Of a DNA stretch of 64,000 bases, positions 1 to 8,147 are shown in pieces; the stretch's first letter is position 1, and each line of letters begins with the position of its first letter. The position numbers and the translations under genes were made by a program. The notes under the pieces are model-generated. The model was not told the DNA's origin, searched no databases, and was given only the letters and a program-made list of their open reading frames with translations. The stretch comes from Mantamonas sphyraenae (taxonomy: Eukaryota; CRuMs; Mantamonadidae). The DNA is taken from positions 124,001-188,000 of the forward strand of contig JAPMXV010000074.1 of the NCBI GenBank assembly GCA_026936335.1. The letters are read 5' to 3'.

Positions 1-840
1 CCGTGTGGCCACACGGCGTGTGCTGATTGCAACCGCAAGCGTGGCCTCCGTGGCGACTGTGGCGAGTGTGGACGCGAGGTGGAAATGGCACTGCCCAATG
101 TGCATCTGGATGCGGCCGTGAGCAAGTATGTGTTCAAGGAACAGGCCACGGCGAGGCTGAAGGAGTGGCACGCGTCGTTTGAAGACGGATCCGGAGGCAT
201 CTCACACCAGGCGGCGGTGGATGCACGGGAGGAGTTGGAAGACTTGGACGGCGACGACCTGTCGGACGACGAAGGGGTGCGCAACGCACGTGCGCGACTG
301 CGCAAGATCCAACGGCAGGCGAGGGAGAAGGAGAGGGCACGGGAGAGGGAACGGGCAAAGGCACGTGGCAAGGCGGCAGTGTCGGAGGATGGAGAGTCAG
401 AGGCAGGGGACAAGGACAAGGACAAGGAGGAGGAGGAGAGGGCCAAGGAGGAGGATTTGTTGGGATTGCGCAGCGATTCGGATTCCGGATTCAAGTTGGA
501 CGTGATGCAACAGTTCAAGGCCATTGTGTACATGCAGGGCGACCTCATCATCCGCGAGGGAGACGTGGGCTCGGAACTGTTCTATCTGACGATGGGCACA
601 GTCGAAGCCATCAATGGCCAGGGCCAGGTGCTGGCTGTGATGGAGGAGGGGGCCTTCTTTGGCGAAATCGCCCTTTTGTTCGAGACAAGGCGCACCGTGA
701 GTGTGCGTGCAAAGACCATGTGTACCTGCTTCTCTCTCAGCAGGGAGGCTTTCAACAGCGTGCTTGCCAAGTATCCCGACGAGAAGCGACGGATTGAAAA
801 GGTGGCCAGGAAGCGGTTCAAGCACATGTACACGGACTGA
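1..840 (+). CDS. RING finger + cyclic-nucleotide-binding domain protein (5' end outside window)
   Basis: The reading frame is open from base 1, so the gene starts to the left. The first about 26 codons carry the end of a RING finger: a Cys-Gly-His followed by Cys-x2-Cys and then a second Cys-x2-Cys (CGEC), and the PNVHLDAAVSKY tail often seen after RING domains. A charged K/E/R-rich linker follows. The C-terminal about 110 residues form a cyclic-nucleotide-binding domain with phosphate-binding cassette FGEIALLFETRRTVSVRA, closest in style to HCN/CNG channel domains. No channel segment is visible in this part. RING proteins are usually E3 ubiquitin ligases, so a cNMP-sensing ligase is inferred. 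Ends with TGA, 80 bp from the convergent ankyrin gene. Confidence 0.75.
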   Translation, partial: PCGHTACADCNRKRGLRGDCGECGREVEMALPNVHLDAAVSKYVFKEQATARLKEWHASFEDGSGGISHQAAVDAREELEDLDGDDLSDDEGVRNARARLRKIQRQAREKERARERERAKARGKAAVSEDGESEAGDKDKDKEEEERAKEEDLLGLRSDSDSGFKLDVMQQFKAIVYMQGDLIIREGDVGSELFYLTMGTVEAINGQGQVLAVMEEGAFFGEIALLFETRRTVSVRAKTMCTCFSLSREAFNSVLAKYPDEKRRIEKVARKRFKHMYTD

Positions 841-920
841 GATGGGAGGAGGAGGTGGGGGTGGGGGTGATGGCGTGGGGTGCAGTGCACAATGCAGTGC
901 AACAACAACAACAACAATAG
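841..920. other. short convergent intergenic spacer
   Basis: Eighty bases between two stop codons facing each other. It holds a G-rich run (about 844-868) and a CAA triplet repeat (about 899-917). No polyadenylation signal is obvious on either strand. Confidence 0.5.
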
Positions 921-2258
921 TCAGCCAGAGAGCAGGGAGCGTGCCACATGAAAGAGAATCCTGTCCATGATCTCCACTGGCTGCGTGTGCCAGGCATGCG
1001 TGGGTGTGTACTCTTGCACAGAGCCAACGGCAAACATGCGCTCTTCTTCGGTGCTGTTCATGGCCATGATGGTCTCCATGGCTGTGTCGACCGCACGTGG
1101 AAACACATGATGGCGTTCCATGGCCCACCGCACCGGGGTGCGTGTCAACACGTGCTGGTACATGATATGGAAGCGACGCAGGACATCGGAGCCATCCACA
1201 AGCATGTGCAGCGCCAGATTGGGCGCAGAGAGGGGTTTGTCCGCATCCTGACCGTGTTTGAGTCTCTCCAGCGTCGACTGTGGTGGATCTGCACCACACA
1301 TCACCAGGATGTAGCACACCTTGGGTGTTGACCATGGGATGGTGGAGTCCAACGCGTGCAGGATGGCGTGTGGGGTGTCTGGCGAGTCGACATCACCCAA
1401 GTTGACCAACACCAGCTTCAGCACCTCCAAATTGGGTTGGTACACCATCATGATCCACTGGAATATCCTGTTCATGTCCCATGCTTCGGCACAATGTCCC
1501 ATGACCAGGGACAGAACGGCGACGGGCAATCCGTTGGTGAGCACCTCCTGCACATCCTCGTCCTGGAACACAATGCCCAAATCAACCACCAATTGCATCA
1601 TTTCGATGGATCCTGCATGCATGCATGCCCGTGCGTACTCGCGCGTCTTGAAACGCACGGTGTCGCCTGCTAGCTGGCCGAGTGCAGCAGCAATCACACG
1701 TGCGCTCCCGTGTGCTCGCTCTCCAATGGCGTTGATGAGTGGATCGGTGGATGTGGAGTGTTCATCCAACACTTCGGGACGGTGTGCAATGATGCACTCG
1801 ACCATGGAGGCTGCATCGGTGGCCACAGCTCGGGAGAACGCCTGCCGCACTGTGCGTGCGTCTCCGCCTCGACTGCTGCTGCAAAGGAGGGCATTCATCA
1901 CATCTACGTTGCCCACACTCACAGCAATCATGATGGTGGACGATGCGGAGCGGTGGAGGCTGGCGTCACGCACCACGGCACCGTGTTCCAACAGCAGCGA
2001 GACCATGGCTGCGTCTGCGTTGGTGATGGCCTGGTGCAGTGGGTAGGGGTTGGGTGGGGTCGATGGGTCCGCATGGTGTGCGAGAAGGACGCGTGCCGTC
2101 TCGACGTCGCCCGTGCGGATGGCTTCCGTCAGGAGCGTGTTGCGCCGGCCAACTTTGCTGGCCAACCACACGCTCGTTTGCTCTGGACCGGCGCTCTGCA
2201 GCAGTTCATCCACAGCTGCAGCGTCACCACGCTGTACCGCCGCCAACACATCGTCCAT
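921..2258 (-). CDS. ankyrin-repeat protein
   Basis: A 445-residue protein starting at the ATG at 2258 (MDDVLAAVQRGD). The frame stays open upstream to 2345 but without another ATG, so I take 2258. The N-terminal about 130 residues show three or four ankyrin-type helices (for example DVETARVLLAHHADP and AAMVSLLLEHGAVV). The rest is helical and looks like strongly degenerated ankyrin repeats (IEMMQLVVDLGIV, VLKLVLVNLGDVD). No enzymatic motif is visible. It lies 135 bp downstream of the uL15m gene on the same strand. Function unknown; protein-protein interaction is the usual role of the fold. Confidence 0.7.
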   Translation of the reverse strand: MDDVLAAVQRGDAAAVDELLQSAGPEQTSVWLASKVGRRNTLLTEAIRTGDVETARVLLAHHADPSTPPNPYPLHQAITNADAAMVSLLLEHGAVVRDASLHRSASSTIMIAVSVGNVDVMNALLCSSSRGGDARTVRQAFSRAVATDAASMVECIIAHRPEVLDEHSTSTDPLINAIGERAHGSARVIAAALGQLAGDTVRFKTREYARACMHAGSIEMMQLVVDLGIVFQDEDVQEVLTNGLPVAVLSLVMGHCAEAWDMNRIFQWIMMVYQPNLEVLKLVLVNLGDVDSPDTPHAILHALDSTIPWSTPKVCYILVMCGADPPQSTLERLKHGQDADKPLSAPNLALHMLVDGSDVLRRFHIMYQHVLTRTPVRWAMERHHVFPRAVDTAMETIMAMNSTEEERMFAVGSVQEYTPTHAWHTQPVEIMDRILFHVARSLLSG

Positions 2259-2393
2259 GACGTTGACGTTGGTTGGGTTGCGTGCAGGTGGGAGTGGGGG
2301 TGGAGGGTGGCCGGGATTTCGAGCAATCAGTTCCTGACAACCCAAATTCCATTTCTTCCTGTTTGAAGCTGTGTGCTGTGCAACCGCTCCGCT

Positions 2394-3379
2394 CTATTCC
2401 TCCTGCTGGTTGCCAAACCCATACCGCTTGGCGTACTTCTGAGGAGGGAGGGACTCGCGAGGCAAGGACTTGCCCTGGTCCTCCCACTTCTCAGGCTTAA
2501 GGTGGGCACGCAGTCCCAGTCGAGAATGGTACACTTCGGTGACAGAACCACCCTGGGCCTCGATGGCCTGACGGGCCTGTGCAGACACAGCAGCCACCTC
2601 CAGCTGCAACCCCTGCAGCGCAAAGTCCTCAGCACCCACACCCAGCACCTTGACGCCATGCTTCAGATTCTTGGACACCAGTCCAGCCTCCCACAGCGTA
2701 CGCGTGTCCACAGGCTTGCTTGTGTCCAGCCTGCCCTCAGCCGCCCAGAATGCAATCTGGTCCAGGTTCACCACGCTCAGCTTGCGTGCGTGCCGTTTGT
2801 TTGTGAACCCATGCTTCGGGATACGCTTCGTCAGTGGGATCTGTCCTCCCTCAAACCCGGGCCTGGGCTTTCCGCCTCCGCTGCGCGACTTTTGTCCCTT
2901 GTGTCCCCTCGTCGCCGTCTTTCCGCGGCCCGAACCTGGTCCACGCCCAACACGCTTGCGCTGCGTGCATACGTGCGTGATCCAATGGGTGTGTGGATCA
3001 TGCGGTTCCATCCACGTGTGTGATCGCCCCGTGGTGTGCTTTGTGTCAGCCTGCAGACGTCCGTTTCCTCTCCCGCTCCGCGCGCCTCCTCGCACGCGCA
3101 TGTCCCACCCCGCCTGCGCCTCACCTGCTTCTTGGCCCCGGGATTGTCTGCAATCGTGTTCAGCGCCAGTTGCTGCAGCCATTGGGGCTTCTGCATCGAC
3201 GCCTCGCTCTCCTCTGTGCTCTGAACCAGTGCACTGGTGTGCAGAAGCACGCCCGCCGGAGACGATTCGTGCATCGCCTCCATCAGCGGCGACGACGACT
3301 CTGCCCACAATGCATTCAGCCCACCTGCTGTAGCCACACCTGTGTTTGTTCTTGCACTCCTTACTGTGCGCACAAACAT
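2394..3379 (-). CDS. MRPL15: mitochondrial large ribosomal subunit protein uL15m
   Basis: Two exons: 3379..3125 and 2960..2394, intron 2961..3124 (164 bp; donor CAG|GTGAGG, acceptor CACGCAG|CGC, phase 0), giving 273 residues. Joining them puts ADNPGAKKQ directly before RKRVGRGPGSGRGKTATRG, the diagnostic N-terminal motif of bacterial and mitochondrial L15, where it wraps 23S-type rRNA. GGGKPRPGFEGGQIPL and RRIPKHGF-like positions follow, as in the family. The first residues (MFVRTVRSARTNTGV) are basic and without acids, as in a mitochondrial targeting peptide. Ends in TAG. The long open frame that runs through the intron up to 3632 is a shadow. Confidence 0.92.
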
Positions 3380-3704
3380 TCTGGTTTGGTTGTTTCAGCG
3401 GTGGCAATGTTGGGAGTGCGCGGCAGACGATCTTGCTTCCATACCACCGCAGTTCCAACCCCTTGAAGAGGCGTGGGTCACAACAACACCCTCCTTCCAG
3501 GAGAGAGCCCCTCAGAGTGACCTCCACTCGTGCTAGCCTACCAATGAGCACTTCACGGGAATGATGCTGTAAATTTTGATTGAAATACAAATAAGTATCT
3601 GAGTAGCGCATACATATTTCGGTATGAATCAAAATTTAAACATCAAGTACCCAACCCCTTCTTACACCACTCCGATCAAACCCACACTCGCTGAAAACAC
3701 CGTT
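3380..3704. other. intergenic region with AT-rich island
   Basis: 325 bases between the 3' end of the double-CNB gene and the start of uL15m, both on the minus strand, so it holds the former's 3' UTR and the latter's promoter. Positions about 3560-3650 are strikingly AT-rich for this genome and contain the inverted repeat listed separately. No gene seen. Confidence 0.55.
3570..3638. repeat. 12-bp perfect inverted repeat in an AT-rich island
   Basis: Arms at 3570-3581 (TAAATTTTGATT) and 3627-3638 (AATCAAAATTTA) are exact reverse complements separated by 45 bases. It lies 191-259 bases upstream of the uL15m start. It could be a protein-binding or 3'-end element, or the remnant of a small mobile element. 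Confidence 0.6.
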
Positions 3705-6700
3705 TCATTCCGTGGCGCCATCCTCCAACTCGTCCCACAGCTCGTCAATGTCGTCCTTGGTCACATGCAGCATGGAAAAGCGCTTGAGCAGCTCCACGTG
3801 CTCTGGGAACGCAAAGCGGAAAAAGTCCAGGCGATGGATGCGGAATGCCTCGACCTTGGTGGCCGCCACCACGCTGACACTCCGCTTGAGATTGTTCACC
3901 ACATCCACCACCCCAAATGTCTCGCCCTTGCCCACTGTGCCCACTTTCAGGAACTTGGTCACCACCTGAGGCCCACCTTTGCCCGCTCCTTGCCCCTTGC
4001 CTTTCTTCCCTCCTCCACCTTTGCCGTTGTTGATGCTGCTGCTGTTTGTGAAGCCTGCGCCCTCCTTTCCCTCCCGTCCATCGTGTGATTCGTCCACCTT
4101 CTTGGACCGTGGACTCAACGATGACGCACCACCGCTGCCTCCCATCCCGGTCTTGAGATGTTTCTTGGCAATCATGGATGGCTGCCTGCGCTGCTTGTTC
4201 TTCCTCTCCTGCTTCACCTTGTTCATGGCCGAGCGCAGTTTGAGCTTGCCCGAGCTGTTGGCTTCACTCAGCGTCAGCTTTGTGCGCAACTTCCGCACGT
4301 GGTGGTCTGCATCGTTGTTGTTTGGTCCACCATCCGTCATCACACCACGCTGTTTCTGTGTCCTGCTGCTCCCATCCAGTGTGGAACCCGACGATGACGA
4401 CGACGACGACGACGACGACGACGAGCCCGCTTCCAAGGCAGACCCTGTGGCGATGACCGAGCCCCGGCCGTCCACTTGGTAGACCACGCGACGCAGCACA
4501 TTGGCCTTGCCCTCCTTGATAAAGTAGATAAAGTCACTCTCCTCGCCATGGCGCACAATCACCTCGTTTTCGTAGTACTCCTTCAGGTAGAGGTAGGGGA
4601 GAAAGTTGCGAAGGTAGTCGGGTTCGTAGCTGGCAAACAGAGGCAGTCGCACCAGAACCTGATGCAATTGGTTGTAGACATTGGTGTGTGCCAGGTACAG
4701 GGTGCTCATGTAGTCCTCTTTGCTGAGCTTCAGAAACTCGGTGGGTTCCGTGGTCATGACAGACGCACTCCTTCGCTCACCCTTCTTCAGCATGGAAATC
4801 TCCCCAAAGCTCTCCCCTGGTCCCAGCGTGTTGACACTCTGTGCCACCATGAACCCACTCTTGATCTTAAACACAAACACAGAGCCAGTCAGCACAATGT
4901 ACAGGAACTTGGCTGCGTCCCCTTCGCTGAAGATCGTGTAATCCGCAGGGTACCACTCATACACCAGCCTTGTCGACAGCTGAGCCAGGATGTCATCGTC
5001 GTAGGGCAACATGCATGGGATGCGCCTCAGCAGTGACTTGAGCACATGCACATCCGTCCCGTCCCGATCTGCCCCATTCTTCTGCATCGCCTTGCGCATT
5101 CGATTGGTTAGTGTCAACGAGATGCGTCGTGTCGCTTCCAACGACTGTGTTGCTCCTGTGCTCTCCTCCTGTGCCTTCATCTTGTCCACCTCCATCTCCC
5201 CTGCCAGCCGTTCGTCACTCGCCGTCGTTCCCATCCTCTTTCCCTTTCCTTTGCCGCCGGTGCCGTGTTGATGGTCCTCATGGTGGCGGCTGTTTGGGTA
5301 CTCTTGCTGCTGCTGCTGATGATGATGATGATGTTGGTGCTGGTGCTCGTCGTGGTTGCTGGTCCGCTTCTCACCGCTGCTCACAGGTCCCTTTGACCGC
5401 GTGCGTGGACGTACCACCGTCGAATGGGCCTGTGCATTCGATTGCATGTTGTGTGTCACCAGACGGTACGGTTTCATCTTGTCCGACGTGCGAAACGTGT
5501 TGTTCCGCCGCTTGCGCCCTGCCACCTGTGCCAAATCCCGACGAATGTACGCGTGGTTGTGCACCTCGTCCCTCTGAAGGTACGGATACAGGTTCTTCAC
5601 ACGCATGGCATGCTTCTTTGTGGCCAGCATGTAGTGTGCTGCGCTGCCCACGTGTTTGCTCACTGCCCCAGGCACTTCCCCTTCTCCCCCCGCCCCTGCT
5701 TGTCCCTGCTGTCCTCCTCCCTGTGCTCCCGATCCAGACGATGACGATCCTCCCTGTGTCTGGTCATCTCCACTTCCATACCCTTCCAACACATCCCCCT
5801 CGTCTCCCAACCGGATCCCATCCCCTGGACTCCCACCTCCACCTCCACCAGTACCACCACCACCTCCTCCTCCTCCTCCATCGTCCCCATTCCCTCCTCC
5901 TTCCTCCTCCATGGCCTTGCCCCCAGCCTGCGTTTCCTTCACCAACGCCGTGTCGTCCGTCTTCTTCTGCATGCTGGCTGGGTACATCATGTCCACATGG
6001 GCCAACATGTCGTACACCCCAGCGTCCTGCTGTTCCGACGAAAACTGCCTGCGGATGTCCATCATCAACTCGTTCTCCACCTCATCTTCATCCTCCTCCG
6101 TTCCAATCGCCTTGCGGTCCTTTTCGTTCTCACGCTGCCTATCAAAGTGGTGTGCGGGAAACGGCGACAGGTGATCCAGCTCCATCCTCACGGGCATCCG
6201 GATCCCATTCACCTCCCGTTGCGACTCGATGTGCCGTGGCGAGTACTGATGCCACACCATCTTGCTTGGCACCGGCACTCCCACCTCCAGAGGCAGGTCT
6301 GGATTGTTCAACGGGTTGCTCATGTCCACACGTGACGATGACGTCGACGATGCTGTGGACAGGGTGCTTCCAACCCCGTTGCCTCCACCGCCGCCACCAC
6401 CACCGCTGCCCCGATCCACCGATCCCGACGATGCCATGCTGCTGCTTGCGCTCAACACAGGTGTGCCGTTGGCCGCCGTCTGTGATACTGCTTGCTTCCC
6501 TGTCATGCTGTCACCACCATCAACACCATCAACACCACCACCCTCAACCTCATCATCATCCGCTCCCTCTCCATCCTCCACCCCCTCGCTACCATCCCCA
6601 TGACTCTCCACTGCCTTGAACGCATAGTCGTCCCGTCCTTCCATGCCCCCCACACGTGCTTGCAACCGGTCCATGGTTCGGTCGATCTCCAGCATGGCCT

Positions 6701-8123
6701 CTGCAGGCGACTGACCCATCCTCCTCTCCTCATGGCTCTCACCGATGTGATGCACACCCACTGTGTGACTGTCGTGGGTGGCATGGAAGCTACCCCTTCG
6801 TGCTTGATAATGAGCTGCCAGTTCCACCACGTGTTCGCTGCTATGCATGCTCTCCCACCCTTCGGCATCCCCTTGCGGCTGTCCTTCCGTCCCCTCCCGT
6901 TCAATCAACACCGGTGCTTCCCCTCCCATGCTCGCCATGCTCACCATGGCAGACATCCCCTGTTGCTCCCCTTCCACCCCTGCCACCTGCAGTTGTGCCT
7001 TGTACTCCTCCTCGTTGCGGTACCGCATCACGTGCCTCCCTTCCAGGTCCTTTACATACGCATTCAGTGCCTTTTTCGACTCTTCCCTCATGTGTTCCAT
7101 CTCCTGAAGCACATCCATGAATGTTCGACTGTCCTTGCGCTCCAGAGGCCCCTCTTCCGTCCCAAACAGCGCCCGTTTCGCCGTGATGGCCGTTGACCCC
7201 GACCCGTTCACTCCACCACTGCCTCCACCACCATCACCCTTGCCACCACTGCTACTGCTACTGCTGCGACTCATACTGTGATGTCTCCCCTTGCTCTGTG
7301 GTCGTTTGTCTCCAGGCGACGCCACCTTGAGCTTCACACTCAGCCCTTGCCGTTCCAGCAACTCGTTTTGAGCCTTGCGCGTCAACGCCACCTGCTCTCC
7401 CGTCTGCGTTGCACTCTGTCGTTCCAGATTCCTCCTTGCTGCCCGTAGGATCTTTTTGCTTGCATGGGTGGCACTCATGGTCGAAGACGTCAGCATCACA
7501 AACGACAGCAGCAGATCTTCCTCCTCCTCCTCTTCCTCTTCCTCCTGCGCCTCGTCGGCCCGACTCTTTGCCTGCCCCTGACCACTCCCATGCTTCACCA
7601 TGCCCTTGCGTTCGTCATCCGCTCCCTGTCCAGGATCGTGTTCGTTCGGCAGGTGTGCTCCGTATCCACCTCGCACTGCACTGTGTCGTCCAGAGCCCAA
7701 ACTTGGCAACGCCGAGTGCCGTTGGTGCGGATTCACACTCAGCCTCGCCGCCGGATGTATCTCTTCCTCTCCCCTCCCTTCCTTCTCCTTTGTGCTGCCA
7801 CTCTGTACAGGCGACACATTCAGTTCCTGTCGCCAGCGTTCGATGTTCTCCCGTGTGGGCTCCTCCAGCAGCGTTTCGTCTGCAATCGACGTGCTCGTGG
7901 TCTTTGCACGTGCCCGTCGCCCCTCCCCAGCGCTGTGTGACGATGCGTGGCTTTGCACAGAGCGCACACTGCCACTCCGTTCCATCATGTGCTCCTGCCA
8001 CTTGCCCAAACCACTCCTGCTTCCGTGCATGGATGCCACTCGATTTGGTTCCAACCTCGCCCACTCGCCCTTTTCTTTCATTTCAATCCATCCATCCATC
8101 CATCCATCCACCCATCCATCCAT
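3705..8123 (-). CDS. large protein with two cyclic-nucleotide-binding domains, the second split and degenerate
   Basis: About 1,472 residues in one uninterrupted frame. The first about 1,000 residues are low-complexity and charged (Ser, Gly, Glu, His/Gln runs) without a recognised domain. A canonical cyclic-nucleotide-binding domain lies at about 1030-1150 with cassette FGEISMLKKGERRSASV. A second starts at about 1155 (LFASYEPDYLRNFLP), is interrupted at about 1215-1382 by a Ser/Lys-rich insert, and resumes with KGETFGVVDVVNNLKRSVSV, where the ribose-binding Glu of FGE is replaced by Val. Paired domains recall PKA regulatory subunits, but no inhibitor site or dimerisation motif is evident. 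Start uncertain: several ATGs lie inside an ATCC tetranucleotide repeat (8123, 8099) and MKEKGEW begins at 8081. Confidence 0.78.
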   Translation of the reverse strand: MDGWVDGWMDGWIEMKEKGEWARLEPNRVASMHGSRSGLGKWQEHMMERSGSVRSVQSHASSHSAGEGRRARAKTTSTSIADETLLEEPTRENIERWRQELNVSPVQSGSTKEKEGRGEEEIHPAARLSVNPHQRHSALPSLGSGRHSAVRGGYGAHLPNEHDPGQGADDERKGMVKHGSGQGQAKSRADEAQEEEEEEEEEDLLLSFVMLTSSTMSATHASKKILRAARRNLERQSATQTGEQVALTRKAQNELLERQGLSVKLKVASPGDKRPQSKGRHHSMSRSSSSSSGGKGDGGGGSGGVNGSGSTAITAKRALFGTEEGPLERKDSRTFMDVLQEMEHMREESKKALNAYVKDLEGRHVMRYRNEEEYKAQLQVAGVEGEQQGMSAMVSMASMGGEAPVLIEREGTEGQPQGDAEGWESMHSSEHVVELAAHYQARRGSFHATHDSHTVGVHHIGESHEERRMGQSPAEAMLEIDRTMDRLQARVGGMEGRDDYAFKAVESHGDGSEGVEDGEGADDDEVEGGGVDGVDGGDSMTGKQAVSQTAANGTPVLSASSSMASSGSVDRGSGGGGGGGGNGVGSTLSTASSTSSSRVDMSNPLNNPDLPLEVGVPVPSKMVWHQYSPRHIESQREVNGIRMPVRMELDHLSPFPAHHFDRQRENEKDRKAIGTEEDEDEVENELMMDIRRQFSSEQQDAGVYDMLAHVDMMYPASMQKKTDDTALVKETQAGGKAMEEEGGGNGDDGGGGGGGGGTGGGGGGSPGDGIRLGDEGDVLEGYGSGDDQTQGGSSSSGSGAQGGGQQGQAGAGGEGEVPGAVSKHVGSAAHYMLATKKHAMRVKNLYPYLQRDEVHNHAYIRRDLAQVAGRKRRNNTFRTSDKMKPYRLVTHNMQSNAQAHSTVVRPRTRSKGPVSSGEKRTSNHDEHQHQHHHHHQQQQQEYPNSRHHEDHQHGTGGKGKGKRMGTTASDERLAGEMEVDKMKAQEESTGATQSLEATRRISLTLTNRMRKAMQKNGADRDGTDVHVLKSLLRRIPCMLPYDDDILAQLSTRLVYEWYPADYTIFSEGDAAKFLYIVLTGSVFVFKIKSGFMVAQSVNTLGPGESFGEISMLKKGERRSASVMTTEPTEFLKLSKEDYMSTLYLAHTNVYNQLHQVLVRLPLFASYEPDYLRNFLPYLYLKEYYENEVIVRHGEESDFIYFIKEGKANVLRRVVYQVDGRGSVIATGSALEAGSSSSSSSSSSSSGSTLDGSSRTQKQRGVMTDGGPNNNDADHHVRKLRTKLTLSEANSSGKLKLRSAMNKVKQERKNKQRRQPSMIAKKHLKTGMGGSGGASSLSPRSKKVDESHDGREGKEGAGFTNSSSINNGKGGGGKKGKGQGAGKGGPQVVTKFLKVGTVGKGETFGVVDVVNNLKRSVSVVAATKVEAFRIHRLDFFRFAFPEHVELLKRFSMLHVTKDDIDELWDELEDGATE
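4391..4434 (+). repeat. GAC trinucleotide run
   Basis: A nearly perfect (GAC)n tract that encodes a polyserine run in the minus-strand gene, inside the insert that splits its second CNB domain. Confidence 0.85.
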
Positions 8124-8131
8124 CCATCCAC
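8083..8131 (+). repeat. ATCC tetranucleotide microsatellite at gene boundary
   Basis: About 12 copies of ATCC with one CACC interruption, directly between the AK9-like stop codon (8148) and the coding region of the CNB gene. Repeat length changes would alter the frame and number of upstream ATGs of the CNB gene. Confidence 0.85.
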
Positions 8132-8147
8132 TGGAAGACCTCCTCCG

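Noticed and set aside
2961-3632. Long N-terminal extension of uL15m in the same frame as exon 2
   Set aside because: It reads through the intron and non-coding upstream sequence; splicing to 3125-3379 restores the conserved motif and a targeting peptide.
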